From assembly GCA_945788485.1 (NCBI GenBank), contig CALZMB010000085.1:1-8755 (forward strand): 8,755 nucleotides of DNA. The letters are read 5' to 3'. The DNA is from an uncultured bacterium. GTDB lineage: Bacteria; Bacteroidota; Bacteroidia; Bacteroidales; Bacteroidaceae. The position numbers and the translations under genes are program-made. Each line of letters starts with the position of its first letter. Positions within the stretch are counted from its first letter, which is position 1. Positions 6,702 to 8,755 of this stretch are shown piece after piece. The notes under the pieces were generated by a model that was given only the letters and a program-made list of their open reading frames with translations, searched no databases and had not been told where the DNA came from.

Positions 6702-8720
6702 CTAAATCTTCACTTCCTCATATTTCTCAGACAGCAATTCCCATCGTTCCATCTCCTTGTCGAGGTCAGCCTGCTGGGCGGTGTAGTCGTTGACGAGTTT
6801 CATGTCCGCCGCGTTTGCCGGGTCGCACAGCAGCGTGTTGAGGCGCTGCAGTTCCGTTTCGAGGCGTGCAATCCTGTCTTCGCTCTCCTTTATCTGTTTC
6901 TGCAGTCGGGAAGCCTGCCGCTGCCGTTCCTTGCGCTCGGCATAGTTCATCACTTCTGCCGTTAGCGGCTGTTCGTCGCCTTTAGGGTCTGCCTTGCGTC
7001 TGCCGGCAGTCTGTGCGTCGTTCGTTCTGCCAGTCTCGTCTTTTGCCTTGTCCCTGCCCTGTTTCGCCGTCATGGCCTGCGCGGGTTGCGGCGTCTGGCT
7101 CATCGCGGCTTGGGCGAGATTCTCATGACTTCTTATCCAGTCATATATGCCTCCGAGATACTCCCTCACTTTTCCTCCGCCGAATTCATAGACTTTCTCT
7201 ACGAGTCCGTCGAGGAACTCACGGTCGTGTGAGACGATGACAGCCGTGCCGTCAAACGCCTTTATCGCGTCTTTCAGCACATCTTTCGACTGCATGTCGA
7301 GATGGTTTGTAGGCTCGTCGAGAATGAGGAAATTGACGGGTTCGAGCAGCAGGCGTATCATGGCAAGGCGCGAGCGTTCGCCGCCTGAAAGGAACTTCAC
7401 CTTTTTCTCAGCCGCCTCACCTCCGAACATGAAGGCTCCGAGGATATCGTTTATTCTCAGACGCACCTCTCCCCTCGCCACATTGTCTATGGTCTGGAAG
7501 ACGGTGAGTTCGTCGTCGAGCATCTGCGCCTGGTTCTGTGCGAAATATCCGATTTGTATGTTATGCCCCACTTTCAGCGTACCGCCGTATGGTATCTGGT
7601 TCATGATACACTTGACGAGTGTTGATTTCCCCTCGCCGTTTTTGCCTACGAACGCCACTTTCTCGCCTCGTTTGATGATGAGGTTGACATGCTGGAATAC
7701 GAGATGGTCGTATGATTTCTCCACCTCGTCGCATATCACGGGATAGTCTCCAGACCTGAGGCAGGGCGGGAATTTCAGGCGCAACGCCGAGTTGTCCACC
7801 TCGTCGATGTGTATGGGCACTATCTTCTCCAGCTGCCGTATGCGCTGCTGCACCTGTATGGCTTTCGTAGGCTTATACCTGAAGCGTTCGATGAACGCCT
7901 TTGTGTCGGCAATCTCCTTCTGCTGGTTCTCGTAGGCACGTATCTGCTGTTCGCGGCGTTCTTTTCTCAGCACGACATATTCGTCGTATTTCACTTTGTA
8001 GTCCTCGATTCTGCCGCATACGATTTCGATGGTGCGGTTCGTGACATTGTTGATGAACGCCCTGTCGTGCGATACGAGAACGACGGCACACGGTGCCTGT
8101 GCAAGATACTGTTCGAGCCATTGTATTGATTCGATGTCGAGATGGTTTGTCGGCTCGTCAAGCAGCAGCACATCGGGGTTCTGCAAAAGAATCTTTGCCA
8201 GTTCGATGCGCATACGCCATCCTCCGGAGAACTCAGAGGTTGGCCGGTCGAGGTCGCTGCGCACGAAGCCCAGTCCCTGCAGCGTGCGTTCCATCACCGC
8301 CTCGTACTGCTCGCCGCCCATCATGAGGTAGCGTTCGTGCAACGCCGTGAACCTCTCTACGAGAGCCATGTAGTCTTCTGTCTCGTAGTCAGTCCGCTCA
8401 GCCATCTCGCGCTGCATCTCCTCGAGTTTCCTGCCCATCCTGATGGTTTCGGCGAACGCCTTGCGCGTCTCGTCGCGCACGGTGGTGTCGTCCTGCAGCT
8501 TCATCACCTGCGGCAGATAGCCTACCGTGGTGGTGTTGGGTATGGCGACGGTGCCGCCCGTCGGCTGCTGTATGCCGCACAGAATCTTCAGGAGCGTCGA
8601 TTTGCCGGCACCATTCTTGCCGACAAGGGCTATGCGGTCGCGGTCGTTGATGACGAACGAGACATGGTCGTACAACGGCGTGGCGCTGAACTCTACGAAA
8701 AGGTTTTCAACTGATATCAT
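6702..8720 (-). CDS. ABC-F ATPase with arm domain, YheS-like
   Basis: 672 residues from ATG 8720. A GTG ten codons upstream is less likely because MISVENLFVEF is the usual family start. Cassette 1 has Walker A GKNGAGKST (34-42), signature FSGGW (164-168), Walker B LLLDEP with E189, and H-loop H218. Cassette 2 has GKNGEGKST (359-367), LSGGE (444-448), ILDEP with E469, and H498. Residues about 80-150 form a charged arm insertion, and a helical linker runs about 245-305. After a low-complexity stretch (about 535-585, rich in Gln/Ala/Lys) comes a C-terminal coiled coil (590-672). No transmembrane segments are present. The layout is of the ribosome-associated ABC-F group that resolves stalled or misfolded elongation states. 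It is the first gene of the cluster in this window, and only 35 bp of upstream sequence is visible. I assign the ABC-F family confidently and the YheS-type subgroup less so. Confidence 0.88.
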   Translation of the reverse strand: MISVENLFVEFSATPLYDHVSFVINDRDRIALVGKNGAGKSTLLKILCGIQQPTGGTVAIPNTTTVGYLPQVMKLQDDTTVRDETRKAFAETIRMGRKLEEMQREMAERTDYETEDYMALVERFTALHERYLMMGGEQYEAVMERTLQGLGFVRSDLDRPTSEFSGGWRMRIELAKILLQNPDVLLLDEPTNHLDIESIQWLEQYLAQAPCAVVLVSHDRAFINNVTNRTIEIVCGRIEDYKVKYDEYVVLRKERREQQIRAYENQQKEIADTKAFIERFRYKPTKAIQVQQRIRQLEKIVPIHIDEVDNSALRLKFPPCLRSGDYPVICDEVEKSYDHLVFQHVNLIIKRGEKVAFVGKNGEGKSTLVKCIMNQIPYGGTLKVGHNIQIGYFAQNQAQMLDDELTVFQTIDNVARGEVRLRINDILGAFMFGGEAAEKKVKFLSGGERSRLAMIRLLLEPVNFLILDEPTNHLDMQSKDVLKDAIKAFDGTAVIVSHDREFLDGLVEKVYEFGGGKVREYLGGIYDWIRSHENLAQAAMSQTPQPAQAMTAKQGRDKAKDETGRTNDAQTAGRRKADPKGDEQPLTAEVMNYAERKERQRQASRLQKQIKESEDRIARLETELQRLNTLLCDPANAADMKLVNDYTAQQADLDKEMERWELLSEKYEEVKI

Positions 8721-8755
8721 TTTACTAAACTTTCGCAAGTGATGGCACACCTGCA

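Noticed and set aside
4217..8720. Antibiotic-resistance ABC-F (Msr/Vga/OptrA type)
   Set aside because: The Uup-type linker and YheS-like arm layout, with housekeeping neighbours, fit chromosomal translation factors and not resistance proteins.

Overview
The window looks like a chromosomal segment from a Bacteroidales bacterium, most likely Prevotellaceae. Four things suggest this: a T9SS-plug/DUF5103-type exported protein, promoter elements of the Bacteroidetes type (TAnnTTTG) in the one divergent intergenic region, the lack of clear Shine-Dalgarno sequences ahead of the starts, and ABC-F and EngB/YihA proteins closely resembling Bacteroides/Prevotella versions. The genus is inferred from remembered family sequences, not from a search. 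No RNA genes, insertion sequences, phage genes, CRISPR arrays or attachment sites were seen.

Layout: the left edge (1-70, minus) holds the first 23 codons of prolyl-tRNA synthetase. A divergent promoter region (71-227) separates it from a plus-strand gene (228-1472) for a secreted protein of the T9SS plug / DUF5103 family. A strong hairpin at 1549-1591 lies between this gene and the convergent minus-strand cluster. That cluster fills the rest of the window. In transcription order it holds an ABC-F ATPase (8720-6702), the ribosome-assembly GTPase EngB/YihA (6643-6023), a second, Uup-like ABC-F ATPase (5989-4217), a HAD-superfamily phosphatase/mutase-like enzyme (4155-3502), and a 613-residue protein with a PIN-type nuclease core inside long repetitive low-complexity tails (3473-1632). 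Spacers of about 28-61 bp and a shared strand suggest one operon; any main promoter for it would lie beyond the right edge.

How the genes fit together: three of the five cluster genes act on or near the ribosome (two ABC-F proteins and EngB), and the last one is a predicted RNase-like PIN protein. A translation or ribosome-maintenance operon is a reasonable inference, though the HAD enzyme's substrate and the PIN protein's target are unknown. The most unusual item is the PIN protein. Its tails are a basic Lys/Thr/Ala N-terminus, a heptad-period Lys/Glu/Gln/Arg stretch, and a Gln/Asn/Lys then Lys-Gln-Asp-Gln-Pro C-terminus, and each is built from in-frame DNA tandem repeats. The rest of the window is mostly ordinary housekeeping sequence.
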